Positions 11,516 to 20,790 of a DNA stretch of 64,000 nucleotides are shown one piece after another. The stretch is from the NCBI RefSeq assembly GCF_018294505.1, contig NC_057801.1:197236716-197300715 (forward strand), written 5' to 3'. A model generated the notes under the pieces. It saw only the letters and a list, made by a program, of their open reading frames with translations. It had not been told where the DNA came from and searched no databases. The translations under genes and the position numbers were made by a program. Positions within the stretch are counted from its first letter, which is position 1; every line of letters begins with the position of its first letter. Source of the DNA: Triticum aestivum. Taxonomy: Eukaryota; Streptophyta; Magnoliopsida; Poales; Poaceae.

Positions 11516-12378
11516 CCGTGTCCCTCGGTAAAAGGATGACCCGGAGTTGTACCTTGACCTTATGACAACTAGAACCGGATACTTAATAAAACACACCCTT
11601 CCAAGTTCCACAGATAACCCGGTGATCGCTTTTCCATAGGGCAACGAGGAGAGGATTGCCGGGTAGGATTATGCTATGCGATGCTACTGGAGATGCTACT
11701 TGGAGATGCTACTTGGAGATGCTACTTGGAGGACTTCAATCTACTCTCTTCTACATGTTGCAAGACGGAGGCTGCCAGAAGTGTAGTCTTCGATAGGACT
11801 AGCTATCCCCCTCTTATTCTGGCATTCTGTAGTTCACTCCACTGATATGGCCTCCTTACACATATACCCATGCATATGTAGTGTAGTTCCTTGCTTGCGA
11901 GTACTTTGGATGAGTACTCACGGTTGCTTTCTCCCCCCCTTTTCCCCCCTTTCCTTTCTTTCTGGTTGTCGTAACCAGATGCTGGAGTCCAGGAGTCAGA
12001 CGCCACCGTCGGCGACAACCCCTACTACACTGGAGGTGCCTACTACTACGTGCAGCCCGCTGACGACGACCAGGAGTAGTTAGGAGGATCCCAGGCAGGA
12101 GGCATGCGCCTCTTTCGATCTGTATCCCAGTTTGTGCTAGCCTTCTTATTGGCAAACTTGTCTAACTTATGTCTATACTCAGATATTGTTGCTTCCGCTG
12201 ACTCGTCTATGATCGACCACTTGTATTCGAGCCCTCGAGGCCACTGGCTTGTATTATGATGCTTGTATGACTTATTTATGTTTTAGAGTTGTGTTGTGAT
12301 ATCTTCCCGTGAGTCCCTGATCTTGATCGTACACATTTGCGTGCATGATTAGTGTATGATTGAATCGGGGGCGTCACA

Positions 12379-12449
12379 AGTCACCTCTGCCTCAACTGCT
12401 TCAGCGACCAACCCAATGATGCTGAGGTCAACATGGCTACGACAAAGAG
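12379..12449 (+). pseudogene. Host gene, exon a, right half
   Basis: This continues the exon cut at 325. Bases 12379-12383 (AGTCA) are the right copy of the target duplication. The frame then reads TSASTASATNPMMLRSTW and ends at a likely 5' splice site, gacaaagag|gttgta, in phase 1. The next exon, at 12614, begins with the two bases that complete this codon, which supports both splice calls. Bases 12450-12613 are intron. Confidence 0.5.
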
Positions 12450-12613
12450 GTTGTACACTTGTTGCATCACTTATTACTATACATTCACGTCGATCCTTTA
12501 GGGCTATTTTGGTTCAACGGAAAAACGTCGATCCACTGGTTGTTATCATCACTCTAAATTTCTGCATGCTCTCCTTACATAATCTCACCATATTTTTTTC
12601 ATATGCGTGTCAG

Positions 12614-12810
12614 ATATTGTACACAGTCATGCTAAACATGTAGAGAAAAAGAGAAGAGTTTTGCGCGGCAATACAATGTCATGGAGACATCGCTCCATGG
12701 TGGGTTCAATGGCAAACCCTCCCCACCCCTCTCCAGATTGTAATCTAGAGGAAGATATCTGTTCTGAGGCGGATTCATACGCCGCTGACCACTCCTATTT
12801 GCCCCCCAAG
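12614..12810 (+). pseudogene. Host gene, exon b
   Basis: The exon opens after tgcgtgtcag and ends at ccccccaag|gtgttt. It is 197 bp with no stop in the phase set by exon a. It begins basic (VEKKRRVLRG) and ends acidic and aromatic (DSYAADHSYLPPK). Its end resembles the end of exon c, and the intron starts after both are also alike (tttgctctaccctggcatg against tatgctctaacttggcatg). I take exons b and c as a tandem exon-intron duplication. No known domain is visible. Confidence 0.5.
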
Positions 12811-13127
12811 GTGTTTGCTCTACCCTGGCATGATGATGTTAGTCATATCATGCATATGTTGCCTTGCAGTGCCTACTTTTGACATCATATATGTCCTCTG
12901 CTTAGTTTAGACAAGTTTTGTAATGCCACCTGTTTAGTTTCTATATCATATATGGGAATTATGCAGTCTCATGTCTTTTAGCCAGCCATAATATATGTGA
13001 AATGTGAAATGCCATCCTGTTTAACCAGGTATCATATATTTGAATGATATCTTGCCCATCCATTTCTTCATTACATTTGCATTTGTCGACAATGTTTTCA
13101 CATTAAACTACTCTTCCTGTGAATCAG

Positions 13128-13278
13128 CCATTTGGGTGGGAGATGGAAAAAATCTGGTGTGAAAACAAGGCCTTCAGAGCAGACAGTGCTACCTGTCGAA
13201 GCAGATCTCTTGTTGGGTCCCGATAGCTCCTCAGAGATGGATTCAGAGATAGATGACCAGTCCTATTCCCCCACTGAG
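13128..13278 (+). pseudogene. Host gene, exon c, with a frameshift
   Basis: The exon opens after gtgaatcag with ccatttg, exactly as exon d does, and ends at cccactgag|gtgtat. It is 151 bp, one base more than a whole number of codons. Its KTRPSEQTVLP matches KTRPSNKTELP of exon d, but in a frame that does not connect to the exon start. The shift falls near a run of six A at about 13146-13151. Either the gene had decayed before or after the insertions, or the base count in this A run is wrong. Otherwise the exon ends in DDQSYSPTE, like the end of exon b. Confidence 0.45.
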
Positions 13279-13369
13279 GTGTATGCTCTAACTTGGCATG
13301 GTTATACTGCTCATATCATGCATACGGTGTCTTGCATTGCATAGTTTAGACATCATATACACAATATTC

Positions 13370-13630
13370 AACACCATGTTCTTAGTTCAAACATCATATC
13401 GAATGCCCTCTGTTTAGCATCTAAATCACATATGTGAATTAAATGATGCGATCCTGATTACTTAGATAACATGTAGGTGAATTATGTCATGTGATCCTGT
13501 TTAGTTATTCATCATATCTTTGAATTATGCTATGCTATGCTATCCAGTTTAGATAGACATCATATATGTGAAATTATGTCATGCTATCCGTTTTAGTTAA
13601 ACAATATACATGTCAACTATTTCATGCCCT
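13370..13630 (+). repeat. Degenerate AT-rich tandem repeat in host intron
   Basis: Loose copies of a unit like catcatatatgtgaattatg followed by tcatgctatcctgtttag recur about every 45-60 bases. Similar copies lie in the previous intron at 12880-13060. It fills most of the intron 13279-13705. I see no gene in it. Confidence 0.5.
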
Positions 13631-13705
13631 CTTTTTTCGACACTATCTATTGCATCTGTCTCTCATACAATGTCTGTACATTCAACTATGTTTCCTGTTT
13701 ATCAG

Positions 13706-14084
13706 CCATTTGAATTGGAGCGGGTGATGCCAGTATCTAGCGAAATAAAAACACGGCCATCAAATAAAACAGAGCTACCTCTTGGTGGAAATAGCACTCC
13801 GGTTGTACATGCACAAGAACCAGCCCTACCACACATAACCCAAACTCTCGCAGATTGTACCCCTACTGCGATGGACAGAGAACCAGCTTCACCCAATCTA
13901 ACCCGAACCCCAGCCGATAGTAACCCAGTTCCTGTTGACACAGCACCATCTCCAACACAGAGCTCCCAAACAAGAGCAGTTAGTAAGGCAGCTCCTATGC
14001 CCAAAGGGCCAGTACTATCACGGCGAACCCTAACTCCACCAGTTTGTACGCCTATTCCTGTGGAGGAAGCACAACCAGCCAGTC
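13706..14084 (+). pseudogene. Host gene, exon d, left half, with 21-residue repeats
   Basis: The exon opens after ctgtttatcag. It is open in phase 0 and carries about four imperfect 21-residue repeats rich in Pro, Thr and Ser. They start near AQEPALPHITQTLADCTPTA, REPASPNLTRTPADSNPVPV, TAPSPTQSSQTRAVSKAAPM and KGPVLSRRTLTPPVCTPIPV. This looks like a flexible, disordered region. Element B interrupts the exon at 14085. The exon resumes after the CAGTC duplication at 54290-54294 in the same frame, and the two halves sum to 501 bp, or 167 codons. Confidence 0.6.
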
Positions 14085-14981
14085 TGTCGGTGTACTAAAG
14101 TAGGGGTACCTTAGTATCCCGAACTTGTGCACGGGCAGTCGCAGCGTCCCGCGGCAAGGCTTGCCGGGTGCCCGCCAAAGTCCTCCGTGGTTCCTTTGGA
14201 GCCATTCAAGAACAAAGTGATTTAACTGAGAAGACAAGGCCCCGGCAAGAAGGGCTTGCCGGGAAGGACAAGGCCCCGGCAAGAGGAGCTTGCCGGGAAG
14301 GCCAACCAAGGCATTTCAAGGAACTTGCGGCGACGCGCCGCGCGTCCCGGCAAGACCCGGCGAGCAACAAGCTTCCGGGCATGACAAGACAACGACCGCG
14401 GCAAGGCGCTTGCCGCGGCAATGCCACCACTCTGTGCCCACGCTCCAGCGTGTCCGTCGACGTGTCGCCACAAGATCGTCCCAAGCGCACGTGGCGGGAG
14501 GCTGTGCAGACAAGCGGTGCGAGGTGGCGAACAGAGATGACAAGATGGCCATCTTGGCAAGCGGTGGCGCCCCTAACGGTCGCTTTTCTGCACTGTTTGG
14601 GCGACACGGACGAGCATTAAATGCTCTTGTCCCCTACCATCAGAGTTAGGTAGGGTGCACTGTAGAGGTAGCTGTACCAACTGTAGCTCTTTTTACACTT
14701 TTACCCCTGCATGCGTTGCCACCTGTCGGTGACCCCTTGAGCCTATAAAAGGAGGCCCATGCGCAACGTAGAGGGGGTTTGACTCATTCGAAACCAGAAC
14801 ACTCCCACGCTCTCGAGCAAGAACATAATACAACCACAAAGCAAAAGTAGGAGTATTATCTCTCCGGAGAGCTCCGAAGCTGGGTAAAATCGCTCGCGTG
14901 CTCCGCCTCGATCCGCTCTTCGTGCGATCTCTGCTCCCTGCCGGACCGAAAGGGGCCCTGCCCCATAGGTGTTCGTTTCCC
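14085..14981 (+). repeat. Element B, 5' LTR, lacking its last 6 bp
   Basis: About 897 bp against 903 bp for the right LTR. The terminal acgaca is missing and the next base belongs to an inverted LTR fragment. A TATA box (tataaaa, 14744-14750) is followed by the leader-like stretch gcgcaacgtagaggg. The first 340 bases are full of cggcaag...cttgccg inverted pairs that could form small hairpins. Confidence 0.9.
14744..14750 (+). promoter_or_regulatory. TATA box of element B 5' LTR
   Basis: tataaaa in the context gagcctataaaaggaggc. The right LTR has the same box at 54046-54052. It sets the direction of LTR transcription as plus. Confidence 0.8.
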
Positions 14982-16373
14982 TTGCCGCGGTCATTGTCTT
15001 GTCGTGCCCGGAAGCTTGTCGCTCGCCGGGTCTTGCCGGGACGCGCGGCGTGTCGCGGGAAGTTCCTTGAAATGCCTTGGTTGGCCTTCCCGGCAAGCTC
15101 CTCTTGCCGGGGCTTTGTCCTTCCCAGCAAGCTCCTCTTGCCGGGGCCTTGTCTTCTCAGTTAAAACACTTTGTTCTTGAATGGTTCCAAAGGAACCAGG
15201 GAGGACTTTGGCGGGCACCCGGCAAGCCTTGCCGCGGGATGCTGCGACTGCCCATGCACAAGTTTGGGATACTAAGGTACCCCTACTTTAGTACACCGAC
15301 AGGAGCCCCCGGGCTTGGGCCACACACGGTGCCGAGCGCTGTTGGGCCAGGCCCAAAACAGGGCACGGGCACGCGCGGCCTGGGTCCACACCGTATCTGA
15401 CTCCGTATCCACCGCGCCCTCCCGTAACGGCACGCGTCGAATGCGGCATCGTGGGAGAGATCGTTGGTGATTCTTTATTCGGAAAAAGCGTCATGTTCGC
15501 CTCGTCCTGTTTACAAGCAGGGGAAACAGGGGCAGTTCTCCCACCTTTGCCACTTGCGGTTCCAATCACAGAAATCTCCGCCGCTCTCCTCCGCTTCCAA
15601 GGCCGAAAGAGAACAGCGCTCCGCCCCCCATCGCCGCCGTCGCCGCCAACGCCCTCGATCTCCCCCACCGCCTCCGCCATGGCTCCGAAGACCGGGAAGG
15701 GTGCGAAGTCGGCCGAGGCGCTGTGGCTTGAGGCGCTGCGAAAGGAGCGGGCACTTTTCCCCCCCGAGCTCTCCGTGAAGGAGCTGAGGGAATGGTTCTA
15801 TCTCTTCTGGTCGATGGAGACGCGAGCGCATCCGCGCACTCAGGTACTCTCTGCCGCCGCTTCTGCTTCGAAAAGGGCTCCAAAGGGATACCCCTTCTTC
15901 GCGTTGTTCTTCTACTGCGGGCTCTGCCCGCCCTTGTCCAATTTCTTCTGTGACATCATGAACACCTACGGGTTCCATCTGCTTGATTTCACCCCCAATG
16001 CTATCCTGACCATGGCGGTTTTCGCACATCTCTACGAGAACTTTGTCAGAATCCATCCAAACGTAGCCCTCTTCCGTCACTACTTCATGCCCCGGGTCGA
16101 GAGAGGAGAGCCCTTAGCTTGCGGGATCGCCTGGATCTCGAGAACCGGCAAGAAGGAGACGTATTTGGAGGGGGAGCTCCGCAGAAAATGGGATGAGTGG
16201 AGAGCAGAGTGGTGCTGGATCGTCGAGGAGAACCCGCAGCCGTTCACTGCCCTGCGCCAAACCCCAGCAGTGTGCGGCAATGATTGGAGCGCCTTGGCGG
16301 CGGACGATGCTAGGCTGAAGATCGCCACCACCCGGATCTTGCGACTCAGGCTTGCCGGGCTCACTGTAGGCGT
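14982..16373 (-). repeat. Inverted copy of element B's 3' end placed after its 5' LTR
   Basis: Bases 14982-15302 are the reverse complement of the first roughly 320 bases of the LTR. Bases 15303-16373 are the reverse complement of the interior next to the 3' LTR, including the start of the antisense gene. The matching right-hand stretch is about 52340-53707. The junctions are at 14981/14982 and near 16373, where left and right copies part after ctgtaggcg. The normal primer site, leader and gag start are missing as a result. The two copies differ, for example by a 15-base segment and a stop codon present only on the right. The copy was therefore probably not made from this element's own right end. 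Confidence 0.85.
15679..16373 (+). pseudogene. Inverted duplicate of the antisense accessory gene, first ~230 codons
   Basis: It starts MAPKTGKGAKSAEAL and runs open to the inversion end. The stretch FYCGLCPPLSNFFCDIMN, then LLDFTPNAILTMAVFAHL, matches the pattern of the plant 'putative gypsy type transposon' domain (Pfam Transposase_28). The function of that domain is not established. This copy lacks the stop codon found at 52944-52946 in the right-hand copy. After 16373 the frame runs into gag leader out of frame, so the open frame 15451-16524 is chimeric and not a natural protein. Confidence 0.65.
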
Positions 16374-17636
16374 TGTTGCCAAGTTCTTCAAGAACGACAG
16401 CAAGAAGATGCTCGTACACGCATTGAGCGTCGAAGAGAAGCGCGGTGTCAATCAGACCAGCGCGCTGGGCGCACTGTCGACATGCCTGCGCCAGGGGAAC
16501 CAGGCGACTTGCCGTACGCGGTAGGTTGCCCTGCGTTCACTCGTGAGCTGCGGCAAGTCCACTGGCCCAGTACAAAGAACTTCAAGCCAGATGTACCAGA
16601 GAAGTACGACGGCAGGTTGCATCCGTCGGAGTTCCTCAGCATCTACACCATCGCGGTGCAAGCTGCCGGGGGGCGCGACGACAAGATCCTTGCCAACTAC
16701 TTCCCACTGGTGCTCAAGCCCAATGCCAGATCCTGGCTCATGCACTTGCCGGACAACTCCATATCCTCATGGGCGGATCTATGCCATCAGTTTATCGGCG
16801 CCTTCACAGGCGGCCACAAGCCCCATGGCCAGGAGAGCGATCTTCATCTGCTCGCCCAGAAGGAAGGAGAGCCCCTGCGCAAGTACATTCAGAGATTCAG
16901 CCAAGTGCAGCGCAACATCCCAGATGTCCACCCCGCCGCGGTCATCAGCGTGTTCCATCAGAACGTGCGTAACCGTAGGATGCGGGAGGAGATGGCGATG
17001 TGCAAGATAAGAGACGTCAGTGAGCTCTATGGCCTGGCCGACAAGTGTGCACGTGCTGAGGAAGGGAGGAAACTCCCCGGAGAAAACACAGGGGCAGGGG
17101 GGTCTGACAGTGAGGATGCCGCCCCGGCAAGGAAAAACCGGCGGCGGAATAACAAAAAAAGAAAAGGCAAAGATGTGATAGCTGTTGAGCAGTCCGGCAA
17201 CGGAGGAGGCGCCGACAAAGCCAAAGCTGGTAGCTCTGGCGAGGCTGGGGGGGGGGGCGCCGACAAGCAGGACGGCTCCGGCAAGCAGTATTGCAAGATC
17301 CACCGCACCAAGGGTCACGATCTCCAGAGCTGCAAGAAGGTTGAGCAGCTTGTTGAACAGCAGAAAGCTGAATACGAGCGACGCGACAAGGAGAAGGCCC
17401 AGGAAGGTACTGGCGGATCCGGCAAGAAGCGTCCCGACCGGGGAGGACGTCGCGGCAAGGCCAAGCAGCGGCAAGGAGACAGGCCTCCCCGCGACCGCGA
17501 CAAGGATGAAGATGAAGACGACGACGAAGACATGGATGATGATGAGGCCGACGAGCAGGAGTTTCAGAAAGCCACAGAGGTTCTGTGCGTTGACGCCGGT
17601 GCTTCTCTGCATACTTCGCACCGCCAGCTCAAACAG
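16374..17636 (+). pseudogene. Element B gag
   Basis: Structural (capsid-like) protein that would package the element's RNA. The recognisable frame starts at ATG 16482, but it is open upstream to the inversion junction, so the true N-terminus is lost. LHPSEFLSIYTIAVQAAGG through WADLCHQFIGAF is the retrotransposon gag core. It is followed by a basic linker (RKNRRRNNKKRKGK), a short Cys/His motif (YCKIHRTKGHDLQSC) and an acidic tail (DEDEDDDEDMDDDEA). An in-frame TAG at 17637-17639 separates it from protease. The codon context suggests a CAG-to-TAG change, though programmed readthrough cannot be excluded. Confidence 0.8.
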
Positions 17637-17639
17637 TAG

Positions 17640-18449
17640 GTGCGGGAGGTTAATGCAGTAGAACCACCAGTTGAGTCACGCAAGCCCCTGAAGTGGTCCA
17701 GCACGCCTATCATTTTTGACATTGAGGACCACCCTGACCGCATAACTGCGGTCGGGTGCTTGCCGATGTTGGTTTCACCAACTATCCGCAACCTCAAGGT
17801 CACAAAGATGCTAGTTGACGGCGGGGCCGGCTTGAATCTGATCTCCTCTGTGGTACTCCGAAAACTTCAGATCCCTGACAGCGAGCTCGAAGAGACCGGC
17901 ACATTCCAAGGAATCAACCCGGGAAGGAGCAAGCCGAAGGGGAAGATTACGTTGCCAGTGACATTTTGTAGCGAGCTGAACTTCAGGACAGAGAAAGTCA
18001 CTTTTGACGTTGCTGATTTCCCATTGCCCTACAATGGGATACTCGGTCGTCCAGCGCTCGCCAAGTTCATGGCAGCCTCTCATTATGCATACAATACGCT
18101 CAAGATGCCAGGTCCGATAAGTGTCATCTCTGTCCCTGGCAACAAGAAAGATGCCCTTATCTGTACCGACAAGATTTACCGAGAAGCAGCAGCCGCAGCT
18201 GATCGCAAGACACTTGCTGCTGAAGCTCCCGGGGGGAAGAAGAAGACCAAGTCCGGCAAGAGCTCTGATGCCCACTCCGGCAAGCGCACATCTTCGGAGT
18301 GTTGCGCTACCTTCGAGGACGCACCATCGAGCTCCACCGGCAAGTGTAAGAAGACAAAGACAGCTTCACCAGAGACCAAGAAAGTGGCCGCCAAGGAGGA
18401 CGGCCCTGGTGGTACCTTCACCTTCAGTGCCACGCTTGACCCTAAATAG
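17640..18449 (+). pseudogene. Element B aspartic protease region
   Basis: It would cleave the gag-pol polyprotein. It is in the same frame as gag, directly after the TAG. The active site reads VDGGAGLNLISS, a DGG type seen in Tat-like elements instead of the usual DTG/DSG. FNGILGRPAL-type text (YNGILGRPALAKF) follows about 80 residues later. The C-terminal half is a Lys/Ser-rich linker with repeated SGK words. It ends at TAG 18447-18449, beyond which the frame continues into RT. Confidence 0.75.
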
Positions 18450-20205
18450 GAAAGCGCGCTCGTTGCTTTCCTGTGGGCGAATGTCGACGTGTTTGCATGG
18501 CAACCGTCTGACATCCCCGGTGTTCCCAGGAAAATAATTGAGCACCACCTTGCCGTCTGTCCTCACGCGCGGCCCGTCAAGTAGAAAGTCAGAAAGCAAG
18601 CAGTGGAGCGCCAGGAATTCATCGCAGAAGAGATCAAGAAGTTGTAAGCAGCAGGCCTTGTCAGAGGAGTGCTCCATCCTACGTGGGTGGCCAATCCTGT
18701 AGTCGTGCGCAAAGCGAACGGGAAATGGAGGCTTTGTATTGACTTCACTGATGTTAATAAAGCTTGTCCCAAAGATACATTTCCCTTGCCGCGCATTAAC
18801 CAGATTGTCGACTCCACGGCAGGATGTGATTTTCTTTCATTTCTTGATGCATATTCAGGATATCATCAGATCTTCACGGCAGAAGAAGATGAGGAGAAAA
18901 CCGCATTCATCACTCCATGTGGCACATACTGTTTTGTATGGATGCCTTTTGGACTAAAGAATGCTGGTTCAACATTTGCAAGGGTAGTTCACGAAGCTTT
19001 TGAGCCACAGTTGCATAGAAATGTAGAAGCTTACATGGATGACATAGTGGTCAAGAGCAAAGACAGAGCAACTTTGATTCACGATTTGGACGAGACCTTT
19101 GCAAATCTGCGCAAGATCAACCTAAAGCTCAACCCCGAGAATTGTGTGTTTGGAGTCCCCTCCGGCAAGCTTCTCGGGTTCTTTGTGTCTCAGCGGGGAA
19201 TTGAAGCAAACCCCGACAAGATTAAGGCCATTGAGCAGATTGAAGCACCGAAGCGTGTCAAGGACGTATGAAGGCTTGCCGGCTGCGTGGCTGCTCTCAG
19301 CAGGTTTATCTCTAAGTCTGCTAAGCGCGCCCTGCCATTTTTCAAAATATTGAAAAAGGCGGGTCCAATGAAATGGACTCCGGAAGCGGAGGCTGCGCTG
19401 CAGGACTTGAAGAGATACCTGTCCTCCACTCCAATACTTGTCGCACCTAGGCCACAAGAGAAGTTGTTGCTGTATCTAGCGGCAACCAATCAAGTGGTTA
19501 GTGCTGCGTTAGTAGCGGATGATGAGCCAGCAACCACGACAAGTGCATCCGGCGACAAGCAGGGGGCTTCCCCGACAAGCTCTGGTCCCGACAAGGATGG
19601 ATCTGTGCAGTCACAAGAAGAGAAGCAGAAGAAGATGGTGCAGCGCCCAGTTTACTTTGTCAGTTCCCTTCTGCAGGGGGCTAGATCAAGGTACTCTGGT
19701 GTGCAGAAATTGCTTTTCGGCCTTCTCATGGCCTCGAGAAAGCTGCGCCATTACTTTCAAGCACATGAGATCACAGTTGTCACTCGCTTTCCGTTGAAGA
19801 GGATATTGCAGAATCCAGAAGCAACAGGCAGGATTGTCGAGTGGGCACTGGAATTGTCAAGCTTTGGCCTCAAGTTTGAGAGTACTTCAACTATCCAGAG
19901 CCGAGCATTGGCAGAATTCATAGCAGAATGGACGCCAACACCTGACGAAGAAATTCCGGAAACGAGCATCCCCGTCAAGGAAGCAAGTAAAGAATGGATC
20001 ATGTACTTTGATGGTGCCTTCTCGCTGCAAGGCGCCGGTGCGGGCGTGTTACTTGTCGCACCCACCGGAGAGCACCTCAAGTACGTGGTCCAGATGCACT
20101 TTCCCAAGGAGCAAGCGACAAACAATACTGCAGAATATGAAGGTTTGCTTGCCGGACTCAGGATCGCGGCAGACCTTGGAATCAAAAAGCTTATTGTAGG
20201 GGTGA
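18450..20205 (+). pseudogene. Element B reverse transcriptase, RNase H and archaeal-type RNase H
   Basis: It copies the RNA into DNA and removes the RNA strand. RT motifs in order: GKWRLCIDFTDVNKACPKD, FLDAYSGYHQI, FVWMPFGLKNAGSTF and YMDDIVVKS with the catalytic Asp pair. The first RNase H follows. A linker with SGDKQGASP and SGPDKDGS leads to a second RNase H (MYFDGAF, NNTAEYEGLLAGL). In-frame stops lie at 18447 (TAG), 18582 (TAG), 18645 (TAA) and 19269 (TGA). A one-base frameshift near 20203 hits the last catalytic Asp motif (GDPQLVV, now out of frame). The enzyme cannot be made whole. Confidence 0.85.
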
Positions 20206-20790
20206 CCCGCAGCTTGTCGTTCGTCAAGTAAACAAAGATTATCAGAGTCCGTTGATGGAGGCTTACATTGATGAAGTAAGAAAGTTGGAAGAGCATTTTG
20301 ATGGCCTGCAAATGGAACATGTTCTGAGAGCCCAGAACGACGTTGCCGATGGCCTGTCAAAATGTGCTGCATTAAAGTTACCTGTGGAACCAGGGATCTT
20401 TGTGCTCAAGCTGACTCAACCATCGGTAACAAGATTATCTGGACAGAGCAAGAAGAGGAAGTTGATTTCCGGTGATTATTTTCCGGCAGAGCTTCCCGAA
20501 GCCGCCGCCAAGAAGGTCCTCAGGATCAGCACCAAGGGTGCTGAGGAGCAGTCTGCTCCGACAAGCCCTAGGGTTTGTTCCATTGAAGCAGACGCCCCCG
20601 ACAAGTTCTACTCTGGCAAGCTTGCCGGGGAACATCAAGCTCCGGCTGAGCCGCAGGTTCTTGCCGTAGAAGTAAATGTTCCCGCAGCAGCATTTGTGCC
20701 TTTAGTGCTTGTTGTTGAGCCGCAAGCTCCAGCATGGGCACAGCAGATTGTCCGTTTCCTACAGACAGGAGAACTTCCCGAAGAGCAAGA
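20206..20790 (+). pseudogene. Element B RNase H tail and linker to integrase
   Basis: It continues the second RNase H in a shifted frame: EAYIDEVRKLEEHFDGL, then HVLRAQNDVADGLSKCAAL, the usual C-terminal end of that domain. It is followed by about 150 residues of low-complexity linker with Pro/Ala/Val and repeated tctggcaag/cccgacaag words. Another frameshift near 20790 moves the frame to that of integrase. Confidence 0.7.

Larger units (their letters stand above)
326..12378 (+). mobile_element. Element 1: non-autonomous Gypsy-type LTR retrotransposon
   Basis: A complete LTR element. The LTRs start tgtgacgcccgg and end gggggcgtcaca, so they have TG...CA ends. It is flanked by AGCCA (321-325) and AGTCA (12379-12383), a 5-bp target duplication with one C/T difference. 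An initiator-Met primer site follows the left LTR and a purine tract precedes the right one. The interior is about 4.1 kb with no intact gag or pol, so any movement must have used enzymes from another element. Both LTRs contain an assembly gap at the same place. It lies inside an exon of the host gene. Confidence 0.9.
8523..12378 (+). repeat. Element 1, 3' LTR
   Basis: The second copy of the 326-4385 repeat, with the same start, end, GC-rich block (about 9013-9840), AT-rich block and 13-bp tandem array. The palindrome is at 11504-11515 and the hairpin at 11899-11919. It is shorter than the 5' copy mainly because its N gap is shorter. One local difference is an extra caagtgatcccg near 10908-10922. 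Confidence 0.92.

Noticed and set aside
15451..16524. A 357-codon frame as one protein
   Set aside because: It crosses the inversion junction near 16373. The first part is the antisense accessory protein and the end is gag leader read out of frame.
16779..17621. A 280-codon minus-strand frame opposite gag, with hydrophobic stretches
   Set aside because: It is the complement of the gag frame. The apparent membrane segments come from reading Lys/Asp/Glu codons backwards.
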